Below the pieces are notes generated by a model. That model was not told where the DNA came from and did not search any database. It worked only from the letters and a program-made list of their open reading frames with translations. 64,000 nucleotides of DNA. Origin: Saprospiraceae bacterium. Lineage in GTDB: Bacteria; Bacteroidota; Bacteroidia; Chitinophagales; Saprospiraceae. Shown in pieces: positions 1-8,437 of this stretch. The stretch covers positions 124,001 to 188,000 of the forward strand of contig JAEUUO010000013.1 of NCBI GenBank assembly GCA_016787575.1, given 5' to 3'. The position numbers and the translations under genes were made by a program. The number at the start of each line of letters is the position of its first letter. The first letter of the stretch is position 1.

Positions 1-41
1 CAGGACACAAGGGCTCTATTGTTATCATTGAAAAAAAGTAA
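1..41 (+). CDS. rplC: 50S ribosomal protein L3, C-terminal end (partial)
   Basis: Only the last codons are in the window. Read in the frame starting at base 3 they give GHKGSIVIIEKK and a TAA stop at 39-41, which matches the usual L3 ending (a Gly-x-Lys-Gly turn, then a hydrophobic strand and a basic tail). The stop lies 4 bases before the rplD start, as expected for the S10 operon order L3-L4-L23-L2. The assignment rests on this short match plus the position. Confidence 0.85.
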   Translation, partial: GHKGSIVIIEKK

Positions 42-45
42 TCGC

Positions 46-672
46 ATGAAATTGGATGTACTTAGCATAAATGGTTCCAGCACCGGTAGAAGTATTGAAC
101 TTCCTGAAAGTGTTTTTGGAATTGAACCAAATGAGCATGTTTTATACTTGGCGGTAAAAGAATATTTAGCAAATCAACGTCAGGGAACACATGATTCTAA
201 AGAAAGGCATGCGGTTGCCAGATCAACGCGTAAAATTAAAAGACAAAAAGGTACCGGTGGAGCAAGAGCAGGTTCTATGAAAAACATCACTTTCAAAGGG
301 GGTGGTAGAGCGTTCGGACCCCATCCAAGAGATTATTCTCAAAAGTTGAACAAGAAGGTAAAAGTATTGGCTCGTAAATCGGCATTGTCTCAAAAAGCTT
401 CTGCTAATGGGATTGTTGTCATCGAAGATTTTAATATCAATGCACCAAAAACTAGTGAGTTTGTGGGAATAGTGAAAAATCTCAACATGGTAAACATGAA
501 ATCCTTGTTTGTCACTCCTGATTACAATGAAAACATTCATTTGTCTTCCAGAAACATTCCATATGCAGCTTTACAAGTTGCTAAAGATTTAAGTACATAT
601 GATATTTTGAATTGTAAAAAACTGGTATTGCTGGAATCCAGTATTTCTAAAATTGCAGAAACGCTTGCATAA
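46..672 (+). CDS. rplD: 50S ribosomal protein L4
   Basis: This is a 208-residue L4, a large-subunit protein that lines the exit tunnel with an extended loop. The loop is visible at about residues 55-95, with the basic GTGGARAGS stretch and the GGGRAFGPHPRDY motif. The ATG at 46 is preferred over an upstream TTG at 19 because it follows the rplC stop by 4 bases and gives the usual L4 start. It is co-transcribed with rplC and rplW. In proteobacteria L4 autoregulates the S10 operon, but no leader is visible here to judge that. Confidence 0.97.
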   Translation: MKLDVLSINGSSTGRSIELPESVFGIEPNEHVLYLAVKEYLANQRQGTHDSKERHAVARSTRKIKRQKGTGGARAGSMKNITFKGGGRAFGPHPRDYSQKLNKKVKVLARKSALSQKASANGIVVIEDFNINAPKTSEFVGIVKNLNMVNMKSLFVTPDYNENIHLSSRNIPYAALQVAKDLSTYDILNCKKLVLLESSISKIAETLA

Positions 673-684
673 ATTATTAGAATC

Positions 685-975
685 ATGAAGCAGATAATTA
701 TAAGACCAATGATTACGGAGAAAGCAGAAAAACTTTCTACCAAAAGAAATCAATACACCTTTATTGTTTCAAGAGATGTCAATAAGATTGAAGTTTCTAA
801 GGCAGTTGAAAAAATGTACAATGTTTCGGTTGAATCCGTAAATACCCTGATGATGCCGGGAAAAGCAAAATCAAGAAACTCTAGAAATGCTGTGATCAAA
901 GGACGTAAGCCATCGTATAAAAAAGCAATGGTTACTTTGAAAGCAGGTGATGAAATTAACATATTTGGTGAATAG
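685..975 (+). CDS. rplW: 50S ribosomal protein L23
   Basis: A 96-residue L23, the exit-site protein that docks trigger factor and signal recognition particle. It has the typical N-terminal strand (IIIRPMITEKAEKL), the central YTFIVSRDVNKIEV segment, and a basic loop (GKAKSRNSRNAVIKGRKPSYKK) that contacts 23S rRNA. It starts 12 bases after rplD and is followed by rplB after 18 bases, in the standard S10 order. Confidence 0.97.
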   Translation: MKQIIIRPMITEKAEKLSTKRNQYTFIVSRDVNKIEVSKAVEKMYNVSVESVNTLMMPGKAKSRNSRNAVIKGRKPSYKKAMVTLKAGDEINIFGE

Positions 976-993
976 TATTAATAAAAACAGACT

Positions 994-1824
994 ATGCCAG
1001 TTAAAAAACTAAATCCCATAACACCCAGCATGCGTTTTCGCGTGCAGTTGACTCATGAAGAGTTAACTACGGATCGTCCTGAAAAGTCATTGGTAGAGAG
1101 TATCTCTTCAACCGGTGGTAGAAATAATTCAGGTCACCGTACCATGAGAAATCGTGGAGGTGGACATAAAAAACAATATCGTAAAATTGATTTCCACAGA
1201 GACAAGGATGGTATTCCTGGAACTGTTAAAACAATTGAATACGATCCAAATCGTTCTGCACACATTGCATTGATAAATTATGCTGATGGTGAAAAACGAT
1301 ACATCGTAGCACCTCATGGCTTGAAAGTTGGAGCCAAAATAGTGAGTGGAAAAACAGCCACCCCGGATGTAGGTAATACCCTTTTTCTGGGAGACGTTCC
1401 ACTTGGTTCCAGTATTCATGCAATTGAATTGCATCCTGGACAAGGAGCAACTTTGGTTCGAAGTGCCGGTACTGCAGCTACCATGATGGGAAAAGAAGAT
1501 CGCTATGCGGTAATTAAAATGCCATCTGGTGAGATTCGGAGAATTTTAACCACTTGTAAAGCTACCATGGGTTCTACTTCAAATCCGGATCATAGTTTGG
1601 AAGTGGTAGGTAAAGCTGGTAGAAACAGATGGTTTGGCTGGAGACCTCGCACCAGAGGAGTTGCAATGAATCCTGTAGATCACCCAATGGGAGGTGGAGA
1701 AGGTCGTGCATCCGGTGGACATCCACGTTCCAGAAATGGTCAATTTGCTAAAGGTGCAAAAACCAGATCACGGAATAAGCAATCGTCTAAACTTATTATT
1801 ACTAGAAGAAAAACAACTAATTAA
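994..1824 (+). CDS. rplB: 50S ribosomal protein L2
   Basis: A full-length L2 of 276 residues. It shows the N-terminal basic RNA-binding region ([19 protein letters not shown]), the beta-barrel, and the C-terminal [13 protein letters not shown] loop near the peptidyl-transferase centre. The first His of the E. coli HPH pair is kept and the second is Met, a change I recall as common in Bacteroidota. It sits between rplW and rpsS, 11 bases upstream of the latter. Confidence 0.98.
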   Translation: MPVKKLNPITPSMRFRVQLTHEELTTDRPEKSLVESISSTGGRNNSGHRTMRNRGGGHKKQYRKIDFHRDKDGIPGTVKTIEYDPNRSAHIALINYADGEKRYIVAPHGLKVGAKIVSGKTATPDVGNTLFLGDVPLGSSIHAIELHPGQGATLVRSAGTAATMMGKEDRYAVIKMPSGEIRRILTTCKATMGSTSNPDHSLEVVGKAGRNRWFGWRPRTRGVAMNPVDHPMGGGEGRASGGHPRSRNGQFAKGAKTRSRNKQSSKLIITRRKTTN

Positions 1825-1835
1825 TAGGAATTCCT

Positions 1836-2099
1836 ATGGCAAGATCAATTAAAAAAGGTCCATTTGTACATCATAAACTGATGGAAAAAATCCAAAAATC
1901 AAAAGGAGCCGGTAAAAAAACCGTGATCAAAACCTGGAGCAGGGCTTCTATGATAATACCGGATATGGTTGGAGAAACCATCGCGGTACATAATGGAAAA
2001 ACGTTTGTTCCGGTATATGTGACGGAAAATATGGTTGGACATAAATTAGGTGAATTTTCTCCAACACGTACATTTAGATCACACGCAGGTAACAGATAA
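1836..2099 (+). CDS. rpsS: 30S ribosomal protein S19
   Basis: An 87-residue S19, which binds 16S rRNA in the head of the small subunit together with S13. It has the conserved start [11 protein letters not shown], the TWSRAS motif and the C-terminal [15 protein letters not shown] segment. It lies between rplB and rplV in the canonical order. The start region is A-rich, without a Shine-Dalgarno sequence. Confidence 0.97.
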   Translation: MARSIKKGPFVHHKLMEKIQKSKGAGKKTVIKTWSRASMIIPDMVGETIAVHNGKTFVPVYVTENMVGHKLGEFSPTRTFRSHAGNR

Positions 2100-2124
2100 T
2101 CTTTAATAAAGCAAAATAAATAAT

Positions 2125-2493
2125 ATGGAAGCTGTAGCCAAATTGAGAAACTGCCCAATGTCTCCACGAAAAATGAGACTTGTGGTGGATTTGATCAGAG
2201 GTAAAAATGTAAACGATGCACTCAATATATTGAAGTTTACCAAAAAGGAAGCATCAATATGGCTTGAGAAGTTGTTGCTTTCTGCCATTAATAACTGGGA
2301 ACAAAAACATGGAGAAGGTGGTGCTGAAGCTGCAAAGCTTTATGTAAAAACAGCATTTGTTGATGGCGGGATGGTTATCAAACGGTTCCAACCTGCACCT
2401 CATGGACGTGCACATAGAATTCGCAAACGCAGAAACCATGTGACACTTATCGTCGCAGGGAGTCAGGCTATTAATACACAATCAGAAAATTAA
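2125..2493 (+). CDS. rplV: 50S ribosomal protein L22
   Basis: A 122-residue L22, whose long beta-hairpin reaches into the exit tunnel. Diagnostic segments are SPRKMRLVVDLIRGK near the N terminus and the hairpin/C-terminal GRAHRIRKRRNHVTLIV. The protein carries about ten residues beyond the usual C-terminal strand. It follows rpsS by 25 bases and precedes rpsC by 19. Confidence 0.97.
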   Translation: MEAVAKLRNCPMSPRKMRLVVDLIRGKNVNDALNILKFTKKEASIWLEKLLLSAINNWEQKHGEGGAEAAKLYVKTAFVDGGMVIKRFQPAPHGRAHRIRKRRNHVTLIVAGSQAINTQSEN

Positions 2494-2512
2494 AATTTAA
2501 AATAAATTCTCA

Positions 2513-3325
2513 ATGGGTCAAAAAGCAAATCCGATAGGCAATCGCTTAGGAATAATCCGGGGCTGGGAATCCAATTGGTTTGGGGGTAAAAACTTTGCAC
2601 AAAAAGTAGTTGAAGATGAAAAAATCCGAATCTATTTAAATGCACGTATCGCCAAAGGAGGAGTCGCCAGAGTGATCATTGAACGTACACTTAAGAGAAT
2701 TACAGTGTCAATTCAAACATCCAGACCAGGTATTATAATTGGTAAAGGAGGTAGTGAGGTAGATAGCCTGCGTGAGGAATTAAAGAAACTCACCAATCAG
2801 GATATTCAAATCAATATCATTGAAATTCGTAAACCCGAATTGGATGCTGCCATTGTTGCTGAATCGATTGCAAAGCAGATTGAATCCAGAATAAATTACA
2901 GGAGAGCAGCTAAAATGGCTATCCAATCTACGATGCGTGCGGGTGCTGAAGGAATTAAAATCAGAATTTCTGGTCGTTTGAATGGTGCGGAAATGGCTCG
3001 TTCAGAAGAATACAAAGAAGGAAGGATTCCATTGCATACATTCCGTGCAGATATTGATTATTCAATTAAAGAAGCACAAACTGTTTACGGAAAAATCGGT
3101 ATCAAAACCTGGATCTGCAAAGGTGAGGTTTTTGTAAAACGAGATCTTTCACCACTCGTCGGATTGGAAAAAAAGGAAACCAAACCAGGCATGGGCGGAG
3201 GAAACCGTAGAGGTGGAAATGATAGAGGAGATCGTGGCGGAGATCGTGGAGATCGAAGAGGTGGTGGAGATCGTGGAGGTGATAACCGCAGAGGGGGCGG
3301 CGGAGACCGTGGACGTAGAAAATAG
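2513..3325 (+). CDS. rpsC: 30S ribosomal protein S3 with Gly/Arg/Asp-rich C-terminal tail
   Basis: S3 forms part of the mRNA entry channel. The N-terminal KH domain contains the [15 protein letters not shown] loop, and the C-terminal domain contains [26 protein letters not shown]. Standard S3 ends near residue 220; this protein continues to 270 with a low-complexity tail (about 224-270) built of RGG, GDR and DRGG units. The DNA for the tail consists of imperfect repeats of GGAGATCGTGG (about 3215-3320). The stop is followed by 49 non-coding bases before rplP, longer than its neighbours' gaps. Confidence 0.97.
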   Translation: MGQKANPIGNRLGIIRGWESNWFGGKNFAQKVVEDEKIRIYLNARIAKGGVARVIIERTLKRITVSIQTSRPGIIIGKGGSEVDSLREELKKLTNQDIQINIIEIRKPELDAAIVAESIAKQIESRINYRRAAKMAIQSTMRAGAEGIKIRISGRLNGAEMARSEEYKEGRIPLHTFRADIDYSIKEAQTVYGKIGIKTWICKGEVFVKRDLSPLVGLEKKETKPGMGGGNRRGGNDRGDRGGDRGDRRGGGDRGGDNRRGGGGDRGRRK

Positions 3326-3374
3326 GTTTAATAATTTATCGTAATTTTGCGACTCTTTTTTTAAAAACAAGATC

Positions 3375-3806
3375 ATGTTACAACCAAAGCGCCTGAAATA
3401 CAGGAAACAGCAGAAAGGAAGAAATCGGGGAATGGCTCACCGGGGCAGTACCATTGCATTCGGTACATTTGGCTTAAAATCAATGGATTCTGCACGTTTA
3501 ACCAGTCGGCAAATTGAAGCAGCACGGGTTGCTATGACCAGGCATATGAAGAGAGAAGGAACCGTTTGGATCCGTATTTTTCCGGACAAACCAATTACTT
3601 CCAAACCAGCAGAGGTTCGTATGGGTAAAGGTAAAGGAGCCTTGGATCATTATGTAGCTGTTATAAAACCAGGGACCATACTTTTCGAAATGGATGGCAT
3701 TCCTTATAATGTGGCAGTTGAAGCATTTGCACTTGCCGCTCAGAAATTACCGATCAAAACAAAAACGATTGTACGAAGAGAATTCCAAAATCTTGCAACC
3801 GCTTAA
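3375..3806 (+). CDS. rplP: 50S ribosomal protein L16
   Basis: A 143-residue L16, which helps position tRNA in the A site. The start [19 protein letters not shown] and the [13 protein letters not shown] segment are characteristic, as is the basic [18 protein letters not shown] region. It lies between rpsC and rpmC. A TAATTTTG sequence at 3342-3349 resembles a Bacteroidota -7 box, but no matching -33 element is present. Confidence 0.97.
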   Translation: MLQPKRLKYRKQQKGRNRGMAHRGSTIAFGTFGLKSMDSARLTSRQIEAARVAMTRHMKREGTVWIRIFPDKPITSKPAEVRMGKGKGALDHYVAVIKPGTILFEMDGIPYNVAVEAFALAAQKLPIKTKTIVRREFQNLATA

Positions 3807-3816
3807 ATAAATTGAA

Positions 3817-4023
3817 ATGGCTTTAAGAAAATACAACGTATTTACCGGAATGAATCAGGAGACTCTTGAAAAAGATCTTACCAATGCAATAAACCAATTG
3901 CACACTTTGAAACTGGAGCATAAGGTAAAAGGATTGCAAAATCCTAAGCAAATCCTCTTTTTAAGAAGAGAAATTGCTATGATAAAAACTGAATTAACTA
4001 AACGATCTACAGTACAAGCATAA
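3817..4023 (+). CDS. rpmC: 50S ribosomal protein L29
   Basis: A 68-residue L29, a two-helix protein near the exit tunnel. The family pattern is seen in the first helix with its leucine repeats (LEKDLTNAINQLHTLKLEHK) and the second helix with NPKQILFLRREIAMIKTEL. It starts 10 bases after rplP and is followed by rpsQ after 12 bases. Confidence 0.95.
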   Translation: MALRKYNVFTGMNQETLEKDLTNAINQLHTLKLEHKVKGLQNPKQILFLRREIAMIKTELTKRSTVQA

Positions 4024-4035
4024 TACGCATCTATA

Positions 4036-4290
4036 ATGGAAAGAAATCTGCGAAAGCAAAAAGTTGGTGTGGTCAGTAGCAATAAAATGGCTAAAACCAT
4101 TACAGTAAAAGTTGAGCGAAGTTTGTTGCATGATAAATATGGCAAACGGATGAATAAGAGCAAGAAATATTTTGCTCATGATGAAAACAATGAATGCAAT
4201 ACAGGCGATTTGGTTCGGATTATGGAAACCAGACCGCTCAGCAAGAATAAATGCTGGAGATTAGTGGAAATTATTAAGAAAGGAGAATAA
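4036..4290 (+). CDS. rpsQ: 30S ribosomal protein S17
   Basis: An 84-residue S17 of the OB fold, a primary 16S rRNA binder. Recognisable segments are the start [20 protein letters not shown], the KYFAHDENN loop and [17 protein letters not shown] near the end. It sits in the normal position between rpmC and rplN. Confidence 0.96.
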   Translation: MERNLRKQKVGVVSSNKMAKTITVKVERSLLHDKYGKRMNKSKKYFAHDENNECNTGDLVRIMETRPLSKNKCWRLVEIIKKGE

Positions 4291-4305
4291 TAAATTTAAG
4301 CAGCG

Positions 4306-4671
4306 ATGATACAACAGGAATCAAGACTAAACGTAGCGGATAACAGCGGTGCAAAGGAAGTACTCTGTATTCGTGTGTTGGGCGGAACCAAAAGAAGATA
4401 TGCTTCAATTGGAGATAAAATCGTTGTAACGGTAAAATCAGCTACACCCGGTGGTGTAAAAAAAGGTACTGTTTCTAAAGCAGTGATCGTTCGAACCAAA
4501 AAAGAAATTCGTCGCAAAGACGGTTCTTACATTCGCTTCGACGATAATGCAGTAGTGCTTTTGAATGCGTCTGATGAACCAAGAGGTACACGTATTTTTG
4601 GACCAGTTGCACGGGAGCTTCGTGAAAAAGATTACATGCGTATTGTTTCATTAGCTCCAGAAGTACTCTGA
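4306..4671 (+). CDS. rplN: 50S ribosomal protein L14
   Basis: A 121-residue L14, one short of the common 122. It begins with the signature [18 protein letters not shown], contains the [23 protein letters not shown] segment split over two strands, and ends in [10 protein letters not shown]14 contacts the factor-binding site and the subunit interface. It opens the spc half of the superoperon; no internal promoter is evident before it. Confidence 0.97.
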   Translation: MIQQESRLNVADNSGAKEVLCIRVLGGTKRRYASIGDKIVVTVKSATPGGVKKGTVSKAVIVRTKKEIRRKDGSYIRFDDNAVVLLNASDEPRGTRIFGPVARELREKDYMRIVSLAPEVL

Positions 4672-4702
4672 TTATTTTACAAGATTAATTTGAAGAAGAA
4701 TT

Positions 4703-5014
4703 ATGAAATTTAAAATAAAAAAAGGCGATAAAATTCGAGTCATTTCCGGTTCCAACAAAGGAAAGGAAGGCATAGTCAGTCAAATTGTTAGTGAACAAAA
4801 TCGGGCAGTTGTCGAAGGCATAAACATTGTTAAAAAACACATGAAGCCAACCAACAACAATCCTGGTGGAATCGTAGAGTTTTCTGCACCCATTCACATT
4901 TCGAATTTGTCTTTGCTGGATCCAAAAAGTGGAAAACCAACACGGGTAGGTTATGAAATTCGCAATAACCAAAAAGTACGTGTTTCTAAAAAATCAGGTG
5001 AAATAATTAAGTGA
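4703..5014 (+). CDS. rplX: 50S ribosomal protein L24
   Basis: A 103-residue L24, an early assembly protein. The KOW motif is at the N terminus ([20 protein letters not shown]), followed by the conserved [13 protein letters not shown] and [14 protein letters not shown] segments. Its TGA stop shares bases with the following rplE ATG (TGATG at 5012-5016), which points to translational coupling. Confidence 0.97.
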   Translation: MKFKIKKGDKIRVISGSNKGKEGIVSQIVSEQNRAVVEGINIVKKHMKPTNNNPGGIVEFSAPIHISNLSLLDPKSGKPTRVGYEIRNNQKVRVSKKSGEIIK

Positions 5015-5571
5015 TGAGTTACATAAATAGACTTAAAGCACATTATCAACAAAATGTAATTCCCGTATTAATGGAGAAATTTCAATATTCCTCCGTTATG
5101 CAGGCTCCAAAATTGGTAAAAATAAGCATCAATCAAGGAGTGGGAAATGCAACACAGGACAAAAAACTTGTGGATATTGCAGTGAATGAAATTACTACCA
5201 TAACAGGTCAAAAAGCAGTTGCTACGCAATCTAAAAAAGCAATTTCAAACTTCAAACTCCGTGAAAAAATGCCCATTGGTGCAAAAGTAACCTTGAGAGG
5301 TGATCGGATGTATGAATTTATGGATCGACTCATTACGGTAGCCTTGCCACGGGTAAGAGACTTTCGTGGAATTTCTGACAACAGTTTTGATGGCAGAGGA
5401 AATTATACATTGGGAATTACCGAACAAATTATATTTCCTGAAATTGATTTGGACAAAATCAACAAGATTGCCGGAATGGATATAACGTTTGTAACTACAG
5501 CAAAAACAGATGCAGAAGCATTTGAATTACTAAAACAAATGGGGATGCCTTTTAAAAACCAAAAAAATTAA
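5014..5571 (+). CDS. rplE: 50S ribosomal protein L5
   Basis: A 185-residue L5, which binds 5S rRNA and contacts P-site tRNA. The family segments [29 protein letters not shown] and [13 protein letters not shown] are present, and so is the C-terminal [18 protein letters not shown]. Two adjacent possible starts exist, GTG at 5011 and ATG at 5014. The ATG is chosen because it overlaps the rplX stop by one base in a coupling arrangement. Confidence 0.97.
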   Translation: MSYINRLKAHYQQNVIPVLMEKFQYSSVMQAPKLVKISINQGVGNATQDKKLVDIAVNEITTITGQKAVATQSKKAISNFKLREKMPIGAKVTLRGDRMYEFMDRLITVALPRVRDFRGISDNSFDGRGNYTLGITEQIIFPEIDLDKINKIAGMDITFVTTAKTDAEAFELLKQMGMPFKNQKN

Positions 5572-5582
5572 GTTTCGTTTTT

Positions 5583-5852
5583 ATGTCTAAAAAATCAATT
5601 ATAGCAAGACAAGCAAAACGCGAACGTGCAGTGGCAAAATACCACGATGTACGCGCTCAACTTAAAAAAGACCATGATTACGATGGACTTTCAAAATTGC
5701 CAAGAGATGCATCACCTGTTCGCTTAAAGAACCGTTGTGGGCTTACCGGTCGTCCAAAAGGTTATATGCGTCGCTTTGGTTTGTCGCGAAATGTATTCCG
5801 ATTAATGGCTTTAGATGGAAAAATTCCAGGCATCGTAAAAGCAAGTTGGTAA
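5583..5852 (+). CDS. rpsN: 30S ribosomal protein S14 (zinc-free type)
   Basis: An 89-residue S14 of the long form without a zinc ribbon. Only one Cys is seen in the diagnostic RCGLTGRPKGYMRRFGLSR region, whereas the short zinc form has four. It starts MSKKSIIARQAKRE and ends KIPGIVKASW as usual. It lies between rplE and rpsH. The zinc-free state agrees with rpsD and rpmJ in this window. Confidence 0.96.
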   Translation: MSKKSIIARQAKRERAVAKYHDVRAQLKKDHDYDGLSKLPRDASPVRLKNRCGLTGRPKGYMRRFGLSRNVFRLMALDGKIPGIVKASW

Positions 5853-5876
5853 TTTTAAATTTATAAAAGAAGTATT

Positions 5877-6284
5877 ATGTCAATTGTAACAGATCCAATC
5901 GCAGATTACCTAACCAGAATTCGCAATGCACAGTTAGCTGGTTTCCGGATTGTAGATATTCCGGCTTCTAACACCAAGAAAGCGATTACTGAAATTCTCT
6001 ATAAAAGTGGTTATATCTTAAAATATAAATTCGAGGATTCAGAAAATAAGCAGGGCTTGATTCGTATTGCTTTGAAATACGATCCGGTAAGTAAGTTGCC
6101 AATTATAAGAGAATTAAAAAGGGTCAGTAAACCCGGAAGAAGAGTTTACAGTAATGTGGATGAATTGCCACGAATTATTAGTGGACTTGGTATATACATT
6201 GTATCAACTTCAAAAGGACTTTTAACCGATAAAGACGCAAAGAAAGAAAATGTCGGAGGCGAAGTACTTTGTTACATTTATTAA
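5877..6284 (+). CDS. rpsH: 30S ribosomal protein S8
   Basis: A 135-residue S8, a primary binder of the central domain of 16S rRNA. It has the start [14 protein letters not shown], the [11 protein letters not shown] motif and the C-terminal [19 protein letters not shown]. In E. coli S8 represses the spc operon; no equivalent target site was identified here. It is followed by rplF after 14 bases. Confidence 0.97.
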   Translation: MSIVTDPIADYLTRIRNAQLAGFRIVDIPASNTKKAITEILYKSGYILKYKFEDSENKQGLIRIALKYDPVSKLPIIRELKRVSKPGRRVYSNVDELPRIISGLGIYIVSTSKGLLTDKDAKKENVGGEVLCYIY

Positions 6285-6298
6285 TAAATTGATTTAAC

Positions 6299-6850
6299 AT
6301 GTCAAGAATAGGAAAAAAGCTGATTCCAATCCCTAATGGAGTGGAAATAAAAATTGATAAAGCATCGGTCACCGTTAAAGGACCTAAAGGATCACTGACT
6401 CAAGCAATTGATCCTGATATGAAAATTACAACGGAAGATGGAAATATCACAATCAGCAGACCAACGGAACAAAAGCGACACAAATCACTGCATGGATTAA
6501 CCCGTGCATTGGTGAGCAATATGGTTACCGGTGTCAATGAAGGATTTACCAAACAAATGGAATTGGTAGGGGTTGGTTTCAGGGTTTCAAATACAGGGAA
6601 TTTATTGGAATTGGCCATCGGTTATTCGCATCCAATTTTGTTTTACATCCCAAGTGAATTGAAAGTTGAAACCATTACTGAAAAAGGTTCGAATCCTAAA
6701 ATAATTTTGAAAGGTTCAGATTTACAGTTAATGGGTCAGATATGTGCTAAAATACGTTCATTTAAAGCACCAGAACCATTCAAAGGAAAAGGAATTAAAT
6801 TCACTGGAGAAGTTCTTCGTAGAAAAGCTGGTAAATCTGCAGGTAAATAA
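6299..6850 (+). CDS. rplF: 50S ribosomal protein L6
   Basis: A 183-residue L6 made of two related alpha/beta domains, located near the factor-binding centre. The N-terminal MSRIGKKLIPIPNGVEI and the C-terminal PEPFKGKGIKF segment are diagnostic, as is ATAAAR-like helix LHGLTRALVSNMVTGV. Gap to rplR is 32 bases. Confidence 0.97.
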   Translation: MSRIGKKLIPIPNGVEIKIDKASVTVKGPKGSLTQAIDPDMKITTEDGNITISRPTEQKRHKSLHGLTRALVSNMVTGVNEGFTKQMELVGVGFRVSNTGNLLELAIGYSHPILFYIPSELKVETITEKGSNPKIILKGSDLQLMGQICAKIRSFKAPEPFKGKGIKFTGEVLRRKAGKSAGK

Positions 6851-6882
6851 TAATTAGTTTTTTAATCGTTAATTCGGTTGAC

Positions 6883-7233
6883 ATGAAAAAAAATAAAGAT
6901 ACACAACGTCAAAAAATAAGATTCAGAATTCGAAAATCAGTTGTCGGAACTCCGGAACGACCAAGATTGGCAGTATTTAAAAGCAATACTTCAATCTATT
7001 GTCAACTTATAGATGACTCAGCTGGTAAAACGCTTTGTGCTGCTTCTTCCAGTGATAAAAGTTTAGGAAAAGCAAGCAAGAGCGATCTGGCAAAAAAAGT
7101 TGGAACATTAATCGCCAGCAAAGCGAAAAGCATTAACATCGATGCAGTTGTGTTTGATCGTGGTGGATTTTTATATCACGGGAGAATTAAAGCATTGGCA
7201 GAAGGAGCTCGCGAAGGTGGATTAAATTTTTAA
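6883..7233 (+). CDS. rplR: 50S ribosomal protein L18
   Basis: A 116-residue L18, the 5S rRNA partner of L5. Seen are the basic N-terminal tail, the TPERPRLAVFKSNTSIYCQLID strand pair, and the C-terminal VVFDRGGFLYHGRIKALAEGAREGG (in two pieces: the FDRGG turn and the closing helix). It is in the normal position between rplF and rpsE. Confidence 0.97.
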   Translation: MKKNKDTQRQKIRFRIRKSVVGTPERPRLAVFKSNTSIYCQLIDDSAGKTLCAASSSDKSLGKASKSDLAKKVGTLIASKAKSINIDAVVFDRGGFLYHGRIKALAEGAREGGLNF

Positions 7234-7257
7234 AATTAAATTTCTATAATAAAGATC

Positions 7258-7779
7258 ATGGCAAAATCGCATGTAGTTAGAGTTAAGGCAGCAGGTGAAA
7301 CAGAGTTAAAAGAAAAACTAGTTAACTTAAATAGGGTAGCAAAAGTTACCAAAGGAGGTAGAACCTTCAGCTTTTCAGCATTGGTTGTTGTTGGAGACGG
7401 ACATGGTATCGTGGGCCAGGGCATCGGAAAAGCAAGAGAAGTTTCGGATGCAATTTCAAAAGCTGTTGATGATGCAAAGAAGAATTTAATAAAAGTACCA
7501 ATTCAAAAAGGAACCATTGCACACGAGCAAAAAGGAAAGTTTGGAGCAGGTCGCGTTTTTATTAAACCTGCTGCGGATGGAACCGGTGTAATTGCTGGTG
7601 GAGCAATGAGGGCTGTATTGGAAATTGCAGGAATTCACAACGTATTGGCCAAATCAATTGGATCTTCCAATCCTCACAATGTGGTGAAAGCAACTTTAGA
7701 TGCATTGACTAAAATCAGAAGCCCCTATGAAGTTGCCAAGCAACGTAAAATTGAATTAATAAAAGTATTTGAAGGTTAA
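7258..7779 (+). CDS. rpsE: 30S ribosomal protein S5
   Basis: A 173-residue S5, which influences decoding accuracy and mRNA helicase activity of the ribosome. The double-stranded-RNA-binding domain shows [19 protein letters not shown] and [10 protein letters not shown], and the C-terminal domain shows [15 protein letters not shown] and [18 protein letters not shown]. It is followed by rpmD after 17 bases. Confidence 0.97.
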   Translation: MAKSHVVRVKAAGETELKEKLVNLNRVAKVTKGGRTFSFSALVVVGDGHGIVGQGIGKAREVSDAISKAVDDAKKNLIKVPIQKGTIAHEQKGKFGAGRVFIKPAADGTGVIAGGAMRAVLEIAGIHNVLAKSIGSSNPHNVVKATLDALTKIRSPYEVAKQRKIELIKVFEG

Positions 7780-7796
7780 TTAATTAGAATTGAATC

Positions 7797-7976
7797 ATGG
7801 GAAAGATAAAAATTACGCAATCTAAAAGCGTTATAAAAACCAGCGAAAGACAAAAACTGACCATCAGAGCATTGGGTTTGAGAAATCCTCATGATTCTGT
7901 TGAAGTAGAATCAACCCCACAAATTATGGGTATGGTAAATAAAGTCAAACACCTTGTTCAAGTTGAAAAGATATAA
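7797..7976 (+). CDS. rpmD: 50S ribosomal protein L30
   Basis: A 59-residue L30, read from ATG at 7797 to TAA at 7974-7976. The protein starts MGKIKITQSKSVIKTS and contains LTIRALGLRNPHDSVEVE and the closing MGMVNKVKHLVQVEKI, all normal for the family. It lies between rpsE and rplO in the standard order, 5 bases before rplO. Confidence 0.95.
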   Translation: MGKIKITQSKSVIKTSERQKLTIRALGLRNPHDSVEVESTPQIMGMVNKVKHLVQVEKI

Positions 7977-7981
7977 GTATC

Positions 7982-8428
7982 ATGGAATTACACAATCTTA
8001 AACCGGCTAAAGGAGCCATTCATAAAGAAAAACGCATTGCCAGAGGAGAAGGATCCGGTCACGGTGGAACCTCTGGAAAAGGACATAAAGGGATGAAAGC
8101 CCGTTCAGGTGCTACAACTACCAAAGGCTTTGAGGGGGGGCAAACTCCTTTGCAAAGACGAATTCCAAAATTCGGTTTTAAAAACATTAACCGGATAAAT
8201 TATAAAGAGGTTAACCTCGATACACTTTCGAATTACGCAGAAAGATATCAGGTGACTGAGTTTAATCAGGAGTTTTTTAATGCGAACAAGATTTTTAATG
8301 TCAGTGATAAAATAAAAATTTTGGGTCGTGGAGAAATTAATAAGGCTTTCAAATTAAGAGTTCATGCATGTACTGCTTCTGCAAAGACTAAAATTGAAGC
8401 AGCGGGTGGATCCATCGAACTTATTTAA
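7982..8428 (+). CDS. rplO: 50S ribosomal protein L15
   Basis: A 148-residue L15, a late assembly protein. The N-terminal basic glycine-rich stretch GEGSGHGGTSGKGHKGMKAR is characteristic, followed by GFEGGQTPLQRRIPKFGF. The C-terminal globular part ends in a typical AAGGSIELI. It is directly followed by secY after 9 bases, as in most bacteria. Confidence 0.97.
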   Translation: MELHNLKPAKGAIHKEKRIARGEGSGHGGTSGKGHKGMKARSGATTTKGFEGGQTPLQRRIPKFGFKNINRINYKEVNLDTLSNYAERYQVTEFNQEFFNANKIFNVSDKIKILGRGEINKAFKLRVHACTASAKTKIEAAGGSIELI

Positions 8429-8437
8429 CTTTTCTGA

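Noticed and set aside
3215..3320. CRISPR-like or satellite array in the S3 tail repeats
   Set aside because: The units are short, imperfect, in frame and without unique spacers; they are explained by the coded RGG/GDR tail.
3342..3349. TAATTTTG before rplP as an internal promoter
   Set aside because: No -33 TTG stands at the expected distance, and the gene is within an uninterrupted operon; left as a weak hint only.
3149..3376. Minus-strand open reading frame rich in Ser/Thr/Ile opposite the S3 tail
   Set aside because: It is the complement of the repetitive Gly/Arg tail codons and has no independent support.
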